Positions 1 through 7,929 of a stretch of DNA of 64,000 nucleotides are shown here, in pieces. Below the pieces are notes generated by a model. It was not told where the DNA came from and ran no database searches. It worked only from the letters and a program-made list of their open reading frames with translations. Positions within the stretch are counted from its first letter, which is position 1, and each line of letters begins with the position of its first letter. Position numbers and translations under genes: made by a program. The DNA comes from Caloramator quimbayensis (GTDB lineage: Bacteria; Bacillota; Clostridia; Clostridiales; Caloramatoraceae), in NCBI RefSeq assembly GCF_900167605.1, contig NZ_FUYH01000002.1:1-64000 (forward strand), in the 5' to 3' direction.

Positions 1-1
1 A

Positions 2-148
2 TTTAATCTTATGCAGTTATATTTTTTTAGATGTATTAGAGGTTTTAGGAAGAAAAGAATGCTTCAAATAAATATTATTGAGGATATAAGAGATGAGAGA
101 TTTACAATAGAAGATACCTGGAATAATCCAGTATTTGAAAAAACTTAA
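2..148 (+). CDS. C-terminal fragment of an unidentified protein (cut by window start)
   Basis: An open frame enters from the left edge and stops at 146-148. It ends in an acidic tail (...EDTWNNPVFEKT). I see no recognisable domain. An internal ATG at 59 has no clear ribosome binding site, so this is more likely the end of a longer gene than a separate small one. Product unknown. Confidence 0.35.
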   Translation, partial: FNLMQLYFFRCIRGFRKKRMLQINIIEDIRDERFTIEDTWNNPVFEKT

Positions 149-400
149 TGAAACAATAAAATTGGAAATTAATTATTTAAATTTTTGGGGGTAGGGGGAG
201 TTATAACTATTTTTGCAACCTATAGAGCTGGTGGAATACCATTTCTTCAATATGATACAATAAAATGCAATTTCAGTAAAAATAAAAATTCTACTGGAAT
301 TTTGCTGCGAAATCTCTGTATAAGTGCGATATAACTGGAATTGATTATATTTATAATATATAATAATTAGTATAGCAAGTTTTTAAGGAAGGTAATTTTT
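149..400. other. AT-rich intergenic stretch
   Basis: About 250 bases with no supported gene. A short open frame on the plus strand around 200-332 has no start codon with a ribosome binding site. Poly-T and TATAAT-like strings occur, but none is spaced as a clear promoter. Confidence 0.4.
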
Positions 401-625
401 ATGAAGATAGATGCTATTATGTTAATGCAGTTTGCGGTATTTCTTATTTGTATATTCAGCGTAATAACTTTCATTAAAAACTATAGGAATTATCGTATCA
501 ATAAAATAAAAAAATATAACAGGTTAATTTTAATTACTGCGCTAAAATATTTTAAAAGCCTTACAAGAGATGAATATTCTTCTTACCAAAAATATGATAT
601 TTGGCGGTTTTGTGAGGTGTTCTAA
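401..625 (+). CDS. Small membrane protein, candidate MifM-like regulatory leader for yidC
   Basis: A 74-residue protein preceded by AAGGAAGG. Residues about 5-25 form one hydrophobic segment, followed at once by a basic stretch rich in Lys, Arg and Tyr. This predicts an N-out/C-in single-span protein of the kind that needs an insertase. The C-terminus is short and aromatic (YDIWRFCEVF). The stop codon ends two bases before the 5' arm of a 13-bp hairpin that closes at the yidC start codon. I do not recognise a family. Position, size, topology and the hairpin match the MifM-YidC2 arrangement of Bacillus subtilis, so a translational sensor role is inferred, not shown. It could also be an ordinary small membrane protein. 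Confidence 0.6.
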   Translation: MKIDAIMLMQFAVFLICIFSVITFIKNYRNYRINKIKKYNRLILITALKYFKSLTRDEYSSYQKYDIWRFCEVF

Positions 626-626
626 T

Positions 627-685
627 CAAAATGATGTTCTAACAAAAATATTTTATAAAGGAGAATAGATATGAACATCATTTTG
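627..685 (+). promoter_or_regulatory. Hairpin closing over the yidC start region
   Basis: Bases 627-639 are perfectly complementary to 673-685 (13 bp). The loop carries the yidC Shine-Dalgarno (AAAGGAG, about 657-663). The 3' arm includes the G of the ATG and codons 2-5. A ribosome paused at the end of the upstream small ORF would cover the 5' arm and open the yidC start. Confidence 0.6.
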
Positions 686-1321
686 GAAATGTTTAATAAC
701 ATATTAAGGATTGGTTTTTCTATTACTAAAGACTGGGGAATAAGCATAATACTTCTTACAATACTTTTGAGATTTTTACTTTTGCCTTTATCTTTTAAGC
801 AGAGGATGAGCATTTTAAAACAGGGTGAAATCTCAAAGAAAATTGAAGAAACAAAGATAAAATATAAAAATGATAAGGCAAAGCTTGATGAAGAATTGAT
901 GAAACATTATAAAGAAAGCTCTAAAAGCATGTTTGGATGCTTTACATTGATACTGCAGCTGCCTATATTATCAGCCCTTTATTATACTATACAGAGGATG
1001 CCGGCAGATGTTGGGACCATATTAATTCCTTGGGTTAGCAGCTTAAAGCTGCCAGATAGATACTTTATTGTCCCGCTTTTGTACAGCTTAATTTCTGTTT
1101 CTCCAAATTTAATTTCATATATAGGAATTTTAAAACCCTATGGAAGTGAAGTTAAAAATTTAGGATTTAATATGATATCCATGATGGTAATAAGCATAAT
1201 TATAACTATTAAAGCACCTGTATCAATAGGAATATACTTTATAGCATCGGGGGTTTTTACACTCTTTGAGGAAATAGCCTTTAGACTTTATCAAAGATAT
1301 TTAAATACGGTTAAAGCATAA
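671..1321 (+). CDS. yidC: YidC/Oxa1-family membrane protein insertase
   Basis: A 216-residue polytopic protein with the YidC/Oxa1/Alb3 core: a first core helix at about 18-38 with the conserved Arg34 (TILLRFLLLPL), a cytoplasmic Lys/Glu-rich loop at about 40-85, and further helices near 90-110, 130-150 and 165-205. It inserts or folds membrane proteins with or without SecYEG. It is not in the usual rpmH-rnpA-yidC-jag neighbourhood, so it is probably a second, inducible paralogue. There is no lipobox signal peptide, unlike many Gram-positive YidC proteins. The start at 671 has AAAGGAG eight bases upstream and lies at the foot of the 627-685 hairpin. Confidence 0.9.
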   Translation: MNIILEMFNNILRIGFSITKDWGISIILLTILLRFLLLPLSFKQRMSILKQGEISKKIEETKIKYKNDKAKLDEELMKHYKESSKSMFGCFTLILQLPILSALYYTIQRMPADVGTILIPWVSSLKLPDRYFIVPLLYSLISVSPNLISYIGILKPYGSEVKNLGFNMISMMVISIIITIKAPVSIGIYFIASGVFTLFEEIAFRLYQRYLNTVKA

Positions 1322-1347
1322 GGAGATGGCAAAAGCCATCTCCTTTA
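1320..1347. terminator. Bidirectional hairpin terminator between yidC and padR
   Basis: Stem AAGGAGATGGC / GCCATCTCCTT with an AAAA loop. It overlaps the stop codons of both convergent genes. The central stem and loop are identical to the terminator at 5339-5372. Confidence 0.85.
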
Positions 1348-1908
1348 ATTGCGCTCTTCATCGCAATTGGTTTTACTTTGACAAATTTTTATGCATTTTT
1401 TTAACCATTCAATTGTTGTTTTTTCTCTCATAATTGCCCCATCTAAAACTAAATAATCTCCAAAATCATCACTATCAAAGGGCGGAACACCGCTGTAACG
1501 CTGCATCTCAGATAACAAAAAAGCAAGTTTTTCTTCGTGTTGAACTAATTGATGTTCTAAAAGGCGAATTCTTGTTTCAATATCTAAGTTGTTGGAAAAA
1601 TACATTCTTAGACGGAAGACATTTTTAGGGGTTGGCTCCATAGGTTCATCCTTATTTAGCCATTTAAGAAATTCCTTCCTACCTTTTTCTGTAATAGTAT
1701 AAACTTTTTTTTCTAATACATCTCCGCTTATTTCAATATTATACACTACAAGTTTTTCATCTAATAATCTTTTTAATTCTGGATATATTTGGCTATGGTT
1801 TGCACTCCAAAAATTACCTATTTGATAACTGAATTCTTTACTTAAATCATATCCGGTCATGGGCTTTCTATTTAATAACCCTAAAATTGCGTATTTTAAA
1901 ACTCTCAT
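1345..1908 (-). CDS. PadR-family transcriptional regulator
   Basis: A 187-residue protein. Residues about 1-85 are the PadR winged helix (start MRVLKYAILGLLNRKPMTGY, then the recognition helix and wing). Residues about 90-180 are a helical VirR-type dimerisation domain. PadR proteins repress genes for phenolic-acid or drug detoxification and release DNA when the inducer binds. The gene is divergent from an OFA-type transporter and a 2-enoate reductase, and three ATGT/ACAT half-sites lie in the gap. The target is therefore most likely the neighbouring operon, and an unsaturated aromatic acid is a reasonable inducer (inference). Confidence 0.9.
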   Translation of the reverse strand: MRVLKYAILGLLNRKPMTGYDLSKEFSYQIGNFWSANHSQIYPELKRLLDEKLVVYNIEISGDVLEKKVYTITEKGRKEFLKWLNKDEPMEPTPKNVFRLRMYFSNNLDIETRIRLLEHQLVQHEEKLAFLLSEMQRYSGVPPFDSDDFGDYLVLDGAIMREKTTIEWLKKCIKICQSKTNCDEERN

Positions 1909-2001
1909 AAAATCACCACTTTCAATAATTACTTATTCATTATATCACTTTTTTAAATTTAATAACAATCTGTAATAATTAATATAATATTATGAAAATA
2001 A

Positions 2002-2035
2002 TCATGTAAAATTAAACATGTAAATGTTGACATGT
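2002..2035. promoter_or_regulatory. Tandem overlapping PadR operators
   Basis: The published PadR motif is ATGT-N8-ACAT. It occurs twice here: ATGT at 2004-2007 with ACAT at 2016-2019, and ATGT at 2018-2021 with ACAT at 2030-2033. The two sites share the central ACATGT, so half-sites repeat every 14 bases. They lie 50-80 bases before the transporter start and about 100 bases from padR. Confidence 0.75.
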
Positions 2036-2083
2036 TATATACATTGTGATAAAATTAACACAAAGAATAATAGGAGGGGTATT

Positions 2084-3337
2084 ATGAAACTAACAAGTAA
2101 AAGATGGATTATTTTAATCGCAAGCTGTTTTATCAATCTATGTATTGGCTCAATATATGCATGGAGTGTATTTGCAGCTCCTATGGCAAAGTATTTGAGC
2201 GGTATTACTGGACAAAAATTAACACCAGGTGCTTTAGCAATTGTATTTACAGTTGCTAATTCAGTAGGACCTATTACTATGATTTCAGGCGGAAGAATAA
2301 ACGACTTATTTGGACCAAAGAAAGTAATATTTGTTGGAGGTATACTCTTTGGAGGTGGAATGATTCTATCAGGATTTGCTAAAAGTTTAGGATTTCTAAC
2401 ACTTGCTTATGGTATAATAACTGGTCTTGGAATAGGAATGATCTATGGATGTACAATTAGCAATTCAATTAAGTTTTTCCCAGATAAGAGAGGTTTGGTT
2501 GGCGGTGTTACAACAGCAGCTTATGGTTTCAGCTCAGTATTAGTGCCTCCAATTGCTAATATTTTAATTAACAATGTTGGAGTAACTTCAGCATTCAAAA
2601 TAATAGGAACAGCGTTCCTTGTTATAGTATGTGTATCTTCATTTTTTATAGAAAAATGTCCTGTAAACTTTGTGCCAGATGGCTGGACACCACCAGTGCA
2701 GAGTCAAAGCAAGGCAGGTTCAAATGATAGAGATTGGAAGGGAATGCTTTCAAGCCCAATATTTTATGTAATGATTTCTATGCTTATTTGTGGAGCCTTT
2801 GCTGGTTTAATGTGTACTTCACAGGCATCGCCTATAGCACAGAAAATGATTGGAATGTCAACTGCAGCAGCAACTACAGTAGTATCAGTTTTAGCGCTCT
2901 TTAACACTGCAGGACGTATTGTTGCAGGATATATTTCAGACAAGATAGGAAGAGTTAATACATTAGCGGCAGCCTTTGTTTTTTCAATCGTAGGACTTAT
3001 ATTATTATATCTATCTGGACAGGGAGATGTTGCTCAGTTCTGTATAGGAATTTCAATTTTAGGAGTATGTTTTGGTTCATTGATGGGAGTATTTCCGGGA
3101 TTTACAGCTGACCAATTCGGCCCTAAAAACAACAGTGTTAACTATGGAATAATGTTTATAGGGTTTGCTTTAGCAGGTTATTTTGGACCAACTGTAATGA
3201 AGAACGTATATGCAGCAGATAACAGCTATCAAAGGGCATTTTTAATAGCTGCTGCTCTTGGAATGGCAGGGTTTATATTAACATTTGTTTATCGTTTTGT
3301 TAATCAGAAAGAAAAAAATTGCAATATAGCAGCATAA
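2084..3337 (+). CDS. OFA-family major facilitator (oxalate/formate antiporter-like)
   Basis: A 417-residue transporter with 12 predicted helices. The N-terminal helix begins KRWIILIASCFINLCIGSIYAWSVFAAP, split here by name only: the SIYAWSVF motif is typical of OFA-family carboxylate transporters. A cytoplasmic loop at about 205-225 (QSQSKAGSNDRDWKGML) separates the two six-helix halves. I chose the ATG at 2084 because AGGAGGGG lies seven bases upstream; an in-frame ATG at 2024 falls inside the PadR operators. It is 21 bases upstream of the enoate reductase, so it probably imports the unsaturated acid or exchanges it for the reduced product (inference). Confidence 0.85.
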   Translation: MKLTSKRWIILIASCFINLCIGSIYAWSVFAAPMAKYLSGITGQKLTPGALAIVFTVANSVGPITMISGGRINDLFGPKKVIFVGGILFGGGMILSGFAKSLGFLTLAYGIITGLGIGMIYGCTISNSIKFFPDKRGLVGGVTTAAYGFSSVLVPPIANILINNVGVTSAFKIIGTAFLVIVCVSSFFIEKCPVNFVPDGWTPPVQSQSKAGSNDRDWKGMLSSPIFYVMISMLICGAFAGLMCTSQASPIAQKMIGMSTAAATTVVSVLALFNTAGRIVAGYISDKIGRVNTLAAAFVFSIVGLILLYLSGQGDVAQFCIGISILGVCFGSLMGVFPGFTADQFGPKNNSVNYGIMFIGFALAGYFGPTVMKNVYAADNSYQRAFLIAAALGMAGFILTFVYRFVNQKEKNCNIAA

Positions 3338-3358
3338 AAATTTAAGGGGGATTAAAAT

Positions 3359-5311
3359 ATGGAAAGAAAGTATCCTAACTTGTGTAAACCTATTAAAATA
3401 GGAAATGTTTATTTTAGAAACAGAATGTTTTCAGCTCCTATGGGTGGAACAGATATAACTGCTGAATGTACTATTGGACGAGCATCTACTGCTTTTTATG
3501 AATTAAGAGCAAAAGGAGGTGCTGCAGCAGTTACTGTAAGTGAATGTATGGTTCATCCTGAAACTGATGGTTCTCATGCATTCCATTTGGATTTAAAAAC
3601 AGTAGGTTCTCTCTCAAGTTTTACTTATACTGCAGATGCTATACGCCGCCATGGTGCGATTGCCAGTGTAGAACTCTCTCATTCAGGACAATATGCAGGA
3701 ACTTACTTAACTGACAAGGATAAAAAACGTGGACTTGCGCAGTGGGGTCCAAGTGCAGGAGTACGTCCTGATGGTCTTGAAGTTAAGGAATTAACTGAGG
3801 AAATGATAGCTGATATTGTAGAGGCTTACGGGAAATGTGCTGCACTTGCTAAAAGAGCAGGCTTTGAAATGGTTATGGTTCATGGAGGACATGGCTGGCT
3901 TATAAATCAGTTCTTATCTCCATATTTTAATAAGAGAAAAGATAAATATGGTGGTTCTCTTGAAAACAGAGTACGTTTTGCTCAAGAAGTTCTCGACAGC
4001 ATACGAAAGGCTGTAGGACCTGGATTCCCAATTGAATTTAGGATGAGCGGTTCTGAGCTTTTTGAAGGCGGCTATGATCTTGAGGAAGGTATTCAAATAG
4101 CTAAGTTATTAGAAAGCAGAATAGATTTACTTCATGTATCTGCAGGAACTTATCAAAGAGGATTTGCAATAACGCATCCTTCAATGTTTGTACCTCATGG
4201 ATGCAATGTTTACCTTGCAGCAGAAATTAAAAAGCATGTAAATATACCGGTTGCAACAGTTGGTGCGTTAAATGATCCTGAAATGATGGAAGAAATTATA
4301 GCAAGCGGCAAGGCTGATGTTGTTGAAATGGCTCGTGCACTTTTGGCTGACCATGAACTCCCAAATAAGATTATGAGCAACAGGGACAAAGACATTGTAA
4401 AATGCTTAAGATGCTTTACTTGTATGGCAGAGCGTGCGACAACATCAACAAGAAGATGTACAGTTAATCCATTAATAGGTCGTGAATTAGATGGTACTGA
4501 GATTATACCTGCGGCAAAACAGCGTAAAGTATTAGTAGCTGGAGGAGGACCGGGAGGATTAGAAGCTGCTATAACTGCTGCAAAGAGAGGACATAAGGTA
4601 ATACTTTGTGAAAAGTCTAATGAATTAGGCGGAATATTAAAAGGAGAAAGAGCGATTCCATTTAAACATGAAATGTATGAGTTAGGGGTTACTTTAGCAA
4701 AATTAGCAGAGGATGCTGGAGTTGAAATCAGGTTAAACACAACTGTTACTAAAGAATATGTAGAAAAAGAAAATGTTGATGCACTTATTATAGCAGTTGG
4801 TTCTGAACCAATTATCCCACAAATTCCTGGCTTGGATGGCGATAATGTAATAGTTGTTAATAACTATTACTTAGAAAAGAATAAGGTTACTGATGAAGTA
4901 GTAGTTCTTGGAGGAGGTCTTGCAGGATGTGAAGCTGCAATTCATCTTGCAAGGGAAGGAAAGACTGTTCATTTAGTAGAAATGAGAGAAGAATTAGCAA
5001 TTGATGCAAACATAAGACATCGTCCGATTTTATTAAATGAGATACAAAAGTGCAATATTAATGTTCATACAGGATATAAAGGAGTTCGTGTAACAGAAGA
5101 AGGCGTTATATGCGTTGATGTAAACGGAGAAGAGCATCTTGTTCCTGGAAGTTCTGTAATATGTGCACTTGGACAAAAACCAAGAAGAGACATTGTTGAT
5201 GAACTAATAGATTGTGCACCGCATGTTGCACAAATTGGTGACTGCGTAAAGGCTTCTACTATAACAACTGCTATATACCAAGGATATCATGCAGCACTTG
5301 ATATTAATTAA
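3359..5311 (+). CDS. 2-enoate reductase-like flavoenzyme (old yellow enzyme + Fe-S + FAD/NAD domains)
   Basis: A 650-residue three-domain enzyme. Residues about 1-340 are an OYE TIM barrel that binds FMN (HGGHGWLINQFLSPYFNKR, GGSLENR). Residues about 350-375 hold a cysteine cluster, C-x2-C-x2-C-x11-C, for a 4Fe-4S centre. Residues about 385-650 form two dinucleotide folds (AGGGPGGLEAA; LGGGLAGCEAA; AQIGDCVKAS). The family includes clostridial 2-enoate reductase, phenylacrylate reductases, 2,4-dienoyl-CoA reductase and bile-acid BaiCD/BaiH. It reduces an activated C=C bond with NADH. PadR control and the acid transporter favour free 2-enoates such as cinnamates (inference). The start at 3359 has AAGGGGG upstream. 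Confidence 0.88.
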   Translation: MERKYPNLCKPIKIGNVYFRNRMFSAPMGGTDITAECTIGRASTAFYELRAKGGAAAVTVSECMVHPETDGSHAFHLDLKTVGSLSSFTYTADAIRRHGAIASVELSHSGQYAGTYLTDKDKKRGLAQWGPSAGVRPDGLEVKELTEEMIADIVEAYGKCAALAKRAGFEMVMVHGGHGWLINQFLSPYFNKRKDKYGGSLENRVRFAQEVLDSIRKAVGPGFPIEFRMSGSELFEGGYDLEEGIQIAKLLESRIDLLHVSAGTYQRGFAITHPSMFVPHGCNVYLAAEIKKHVNIPVATVGALNDPEMMEEIIASGKADVVEMARALLADHELPNKIMSNRDKDIVKCLRCFTCMAERATTSTRRCTVNPLIGRELDGTEIIPAAKQRKVLVAGGGPGGLEAAITAAKRGHKVILCEKSNELGGILKGERAIPFKHEMYELGVTLAKLAEDAGVEIRLNTTVTKEYVEKENVDALIIAVGSEPIIPQIPGLDGDNVIVVNNYYLEKNKVTDEVVVLGGGLAGCEAAIHLAREGKTVHLVEMREELAIDANIRHRPILLNEIQKCNINVHTGYKGVRVTEEGVICVDVNGEEHLVPGSSVICALGQKPRRDIVDELIDCAPHVAQIGDCVKASTITTAIYQGYHAALDIN

Positions 5312-5338
5312 TACAATAACTAATTTTTAAAAGTTATG

Positions 5339-5372
5339 AAAAAGGAGATGGCAAAAGCCATCTCCTTTTTAT
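5339..5372 (+). terminator. Terminator after the enoate reductase
   Basis: Stem with core AGGAGATGGC / GCCATCTCCT and an AAAA loop, flanked by A and T runs. The core and loop are the same as in the terminator at 1320-1347. Confidence 0.88.
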
Positions 5373-5498
5373 CATAATTTATTGTTTTATTGTGAAAATT
5401 TTTATAATTTTCATTTACATTGACTAACAAAAAGTACTATAATAAAATCGGAGTAAAATTTTGGGTAAAATAATATTTTTATGCAGGGAGGGTTCAAT

Positions 5499-7607
5499 AT
5501 GGGTTTACTTTTACTTGCTCCACTGGGTTCTATTGTTGCACTTCTTTTTGCATGGTATCTTTCACGTACGGTACTTAAAAAAAGTGAAGGCAATGATTTA
5601 ATGAAGGAAATTGCAAAGGCTATAAGGGAAGGTGCTAATGCATATTTAAAGCGCCAGTACAGCGGGGTTGCTCTTTTCTTTGCTGTTATGTTTGTAATTC
5701 TTCTTATTATTGCCCTTAGAGGGTATCTTGTTATTTTTGTTCCATTTGCATTTTTAACAGGGGGATTTTTTTCAGGCCTTGCGGGCTTTATAGGTATGAA
5801 GATGGCAACGAATGCTAATGCAAGGACTGCAAATGCTGCGAGTGAAAGCTTGAATTCAGGACTTAGGGTTGCATTTTCAAGCGGTGCCGTAATGGGACTT
5901 GTTGTTGTTGGTCTGGGTCTTTTTGATTTAAGCTTCTGGTATTATTTCCTATCATGGTGGTACAGGGCACTTCCGGAAGCAGCAAGGATTCAAAATGTAA
6001 CAAGCGCAATGCTGACCTTTGGAATGGGTGCAAGCTCGATGGCTTTGTTTGCCCGTGTAGGAGGAGGTATATTTACTAAGGCTGCCGATGTTGGTGCAGA
6101 TCTTGTTGGAAAGGTTGAAGTCGGGATACCTGAGGATGACCCGAGAAATCCTGCAGTTATTGCGGACAACGTAGGGGATAACGTTGGAGATGTTGCAGGA
6201 ATGGGCGCAGACCTTTATGAATCATATGTAGGCTCAATAGTCGCAACAAGCGCACTTGGTGTTGCTGCAGGCTATGGGGTAGATGGGGTTACTGTTCCAA
6301 TGATTATGGCGGCTGTTGGAGTAGTTGCATCAATAATAGGTACATTTTTTGTAAAGTCTGGGGAGAAGGCCGAGCAAAAAACTTTATTAAAGGCTTTAAG
6401 GAGAGGCACATATGTAAGCGCAGGGCTAATAGTTATTATTTCATATTTTCTTGTAACATCCATACTTGGAAAAGAAAATATTGGGGTTTATTTTGCAATA
6501 CTTATAGGACTTTTAGCCGGCATAATAATTGGTCTTTCAACTGAATACTTCACATCGGATTCCTATAAACCAACCAAGGAACTTGCAGGTACATCTCTAA
6601 CTGGTCCTGCAACTATAATAATAGGAGGATTATCCCTTGGAATGCTGTCAACAATTGTACCTGTAGTTGTTGTAGCAGTAGCAGTTCTTGCAAGCTATTT
6701 CCTCTCGGGAGGAACAGAGAGCTTTAACAAAGGCATATATGGTGTTGCAATATCAGCTGTAGGTATGCTTAGTACACTTGGAATAACACTTGCAACTGAC
6801 GCCTATGGGCCAGTTGCAGATAATGCCGGTGGAATTGCTGAGATGGCTCATCTTCCTGAGCATGTAAGGGAAAGGACAGATGCTCTTGATTCTCTTGGCA
6901 ATACTACAGCAGCAACTGGAAAAGGCTTTGCAATAGGCTCTGCAGCACTTACAGCTTTAGCGCTTATTGCAGCATATAAGGATGAGGTTGATTTAATAGT
7001 TAAAAAAGAAGGTCTTTCCTTTAATATGGATTTATCTATTTTAAATCCAACAGTTCTTATAGGTCTTTTTATTGGAGGAATGCTTCCTTTTCTGTTTTCA
7101 TCTATGACTATGAAGGCAGTAGGAAGAGCAGCTCAGAATATTGTATTTGAAGTAAGAAGACAGTTTAAGGAAATAAAAGGACTTAAGGAAGGCAAACAGG
7201 GAGTTAAACCAGATTATGCAAAATGTGTTGATATATGCACAAGGGGAGCGCAGAAGGAAATGATAATGCCGGCTCTGCTTGCTATAATCGTTCCAATTAT
7301 AGTGGGACTTACAATTGGAGTAAACGGGGTTGCTGGTATGCTTGCAGGTTCAACAGTAACAGGCTTTGTTCTTGCAATTATGATGGCAAACTCAGGCGGA
7401 GCATGGGACAATGCAAAGAAGTATATTGAAGCTGGAAATCATGGAGGGAAAGGTTCCGATTCGCATAAAGCTGCTGTTGTCGGAGATACAGTAGGTGACC
7501 CATTCAAGGATACATCAGGGCCATCTCTTAACATACTTATAAAACTTGTATCCATGGTATCCGTAGTATTTGCATCCTTGGTACTTCACATTTCGTTATT
7601 TAAATAA
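5499..7607 (+). CDS. hppA: Membrane-bound ion-translocating pyrophosphatase
   Basis: A 702-residue integral membrane protein with about 16 helices. It couples pyrophosphate hydrolysis to Na+ or H+ export across the cytoplasmic membrane. Visible motifs are DVGADLVGKVE and DNVGDNVGDVAGMGADLYES (substrate and Mg2+ site), and near the end GDTVGDPFKDTSGPSLNIL. The GNTTAATGKG motif has Ala where K+-independent enzymes have Lys, which points to the K+-stimulated subfamily. Whether it pumps Na+ or H+ cannot be settled here. I chose the ATG at 5499 because GGGAGGG sits eight bases upstream; the in-frame ATG at 5481 has no such site. It is monocistronic, with a strong terminator. Confidence 0.95.
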   Translation: MGLLLLAPLGSIVALLFAWYLSRTVLKKSEGNDLMKEIAKAIREGANAYLKRQYSGVALFFAVMFVILLIIALRGYLVIFVPFAFLTGGFFSGLAGFIGMKMATNANARTANAASESLNSGLRVAFSSGAVMGLVVVGLGLFDLSFWYYFLSWWYRALPEAARIQNVTSAMLTFGMGASSMALFARVGGGIFTKAADVGADLVGKVEVGIPEDDPRNPAVIADNVGDNVGDVAGMGADLYESYVGSIVATSALGVAAGYGVDGVTVPMIMAAVGVVASIIGTFFVKSGEKAEQKTLLKALRRGTYVSAGLIVIISYFLVTSILGKENIGVYFAILIGLLAGIIIGLSTEYFTSDSYKPTKELAGTSLTGPATIIIGGLSLGMLSTIVPVVVVAVAVLASYFLSGGTESFNKGIYGVAISAVGMLSTLGITLATDAYGPVADNAGGIAEMAHLPEHVRERTDALDSLGNTTAATGKGFAIGSAALTALALIAAYKDEVDLIVKKEGLSFNMDLSILNPTVLIGLFIGGMLPFLFSSMTMKAVGRAAQNIVFEVRRQFKEIKGLKEGKQGVKPDYAKCVDICTRGAQKEMIMPALLAIIVPIIVGLTIGVNGVAGMLAGSTVTGFVLAIMMANSGGAWDNAKKYIEAGNHGGKGSDSHKAAVVGDTVGDPFKDTSGPSLNILIKLVSMVSVVFASLVLHISLFK

Positions 7608-7618
7608 AATTGTATAAA

Positions 7619-7655
7619 ACAATGCCACAGGAAAAGTCCTGTGGCATTGTTTTTG
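7619..7655 (+). terminator. hppA terminator
   Basis: A 14-bp perfect stem (7619-7632 with 7637-7650) around an AAAG loop, followed by a T run. Confidence 0.92.
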
Positions 7656-7929
7656 GGATTATAAGTGCCTTATAGATAACTGCTTATAAATGAATTGTAA
7701 TGTAACGAATCTTTATATACCGGTACATATGATAGTGTGAGAGGATGAGCAAAATTGCTATTCGGTTTTTGTTTAATTTGTACTATTTTTAATATATTTA
7801 AATCAAAAATTAAATGCAGTTAAAAATATTTATAAAAAAGTTATAAAATATGGAATTTTGATGCAAAATCGTGTATAATTATGTAAAACAAATTGTGTTA
7901 TCTATGTAATAAGGGCGGGAGGGGTATAT
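7656..7929. other. Intergenic stretch before the chemotaxis receptor
   Basis: No gene is visible. The last 100 bases are AT-rich and include a TATAAT at about 7875, but I cannot place a convincing -35 box at the right distance. Confidence 0.35.

Noticed and set aside
200-332. Short plus-strand frame (VITIFATYRAGGIPFLQYDT...)
   Set aside because: No start codon with a ribosome binding site and no family resemblance.
2024-2083. Upstream in-frame ATG for the OFA transporter
   Set aside because: It lies within the PadR operators and has no Shine-Dalgarno; the ATG at 2084 has AGGAGGGG at the right distance.
5420-5443. TTGACT and TATAAT before hppA as a promoter
   Set aside because: The spacer is only 12 bases, too short for a sigma-A promoter.
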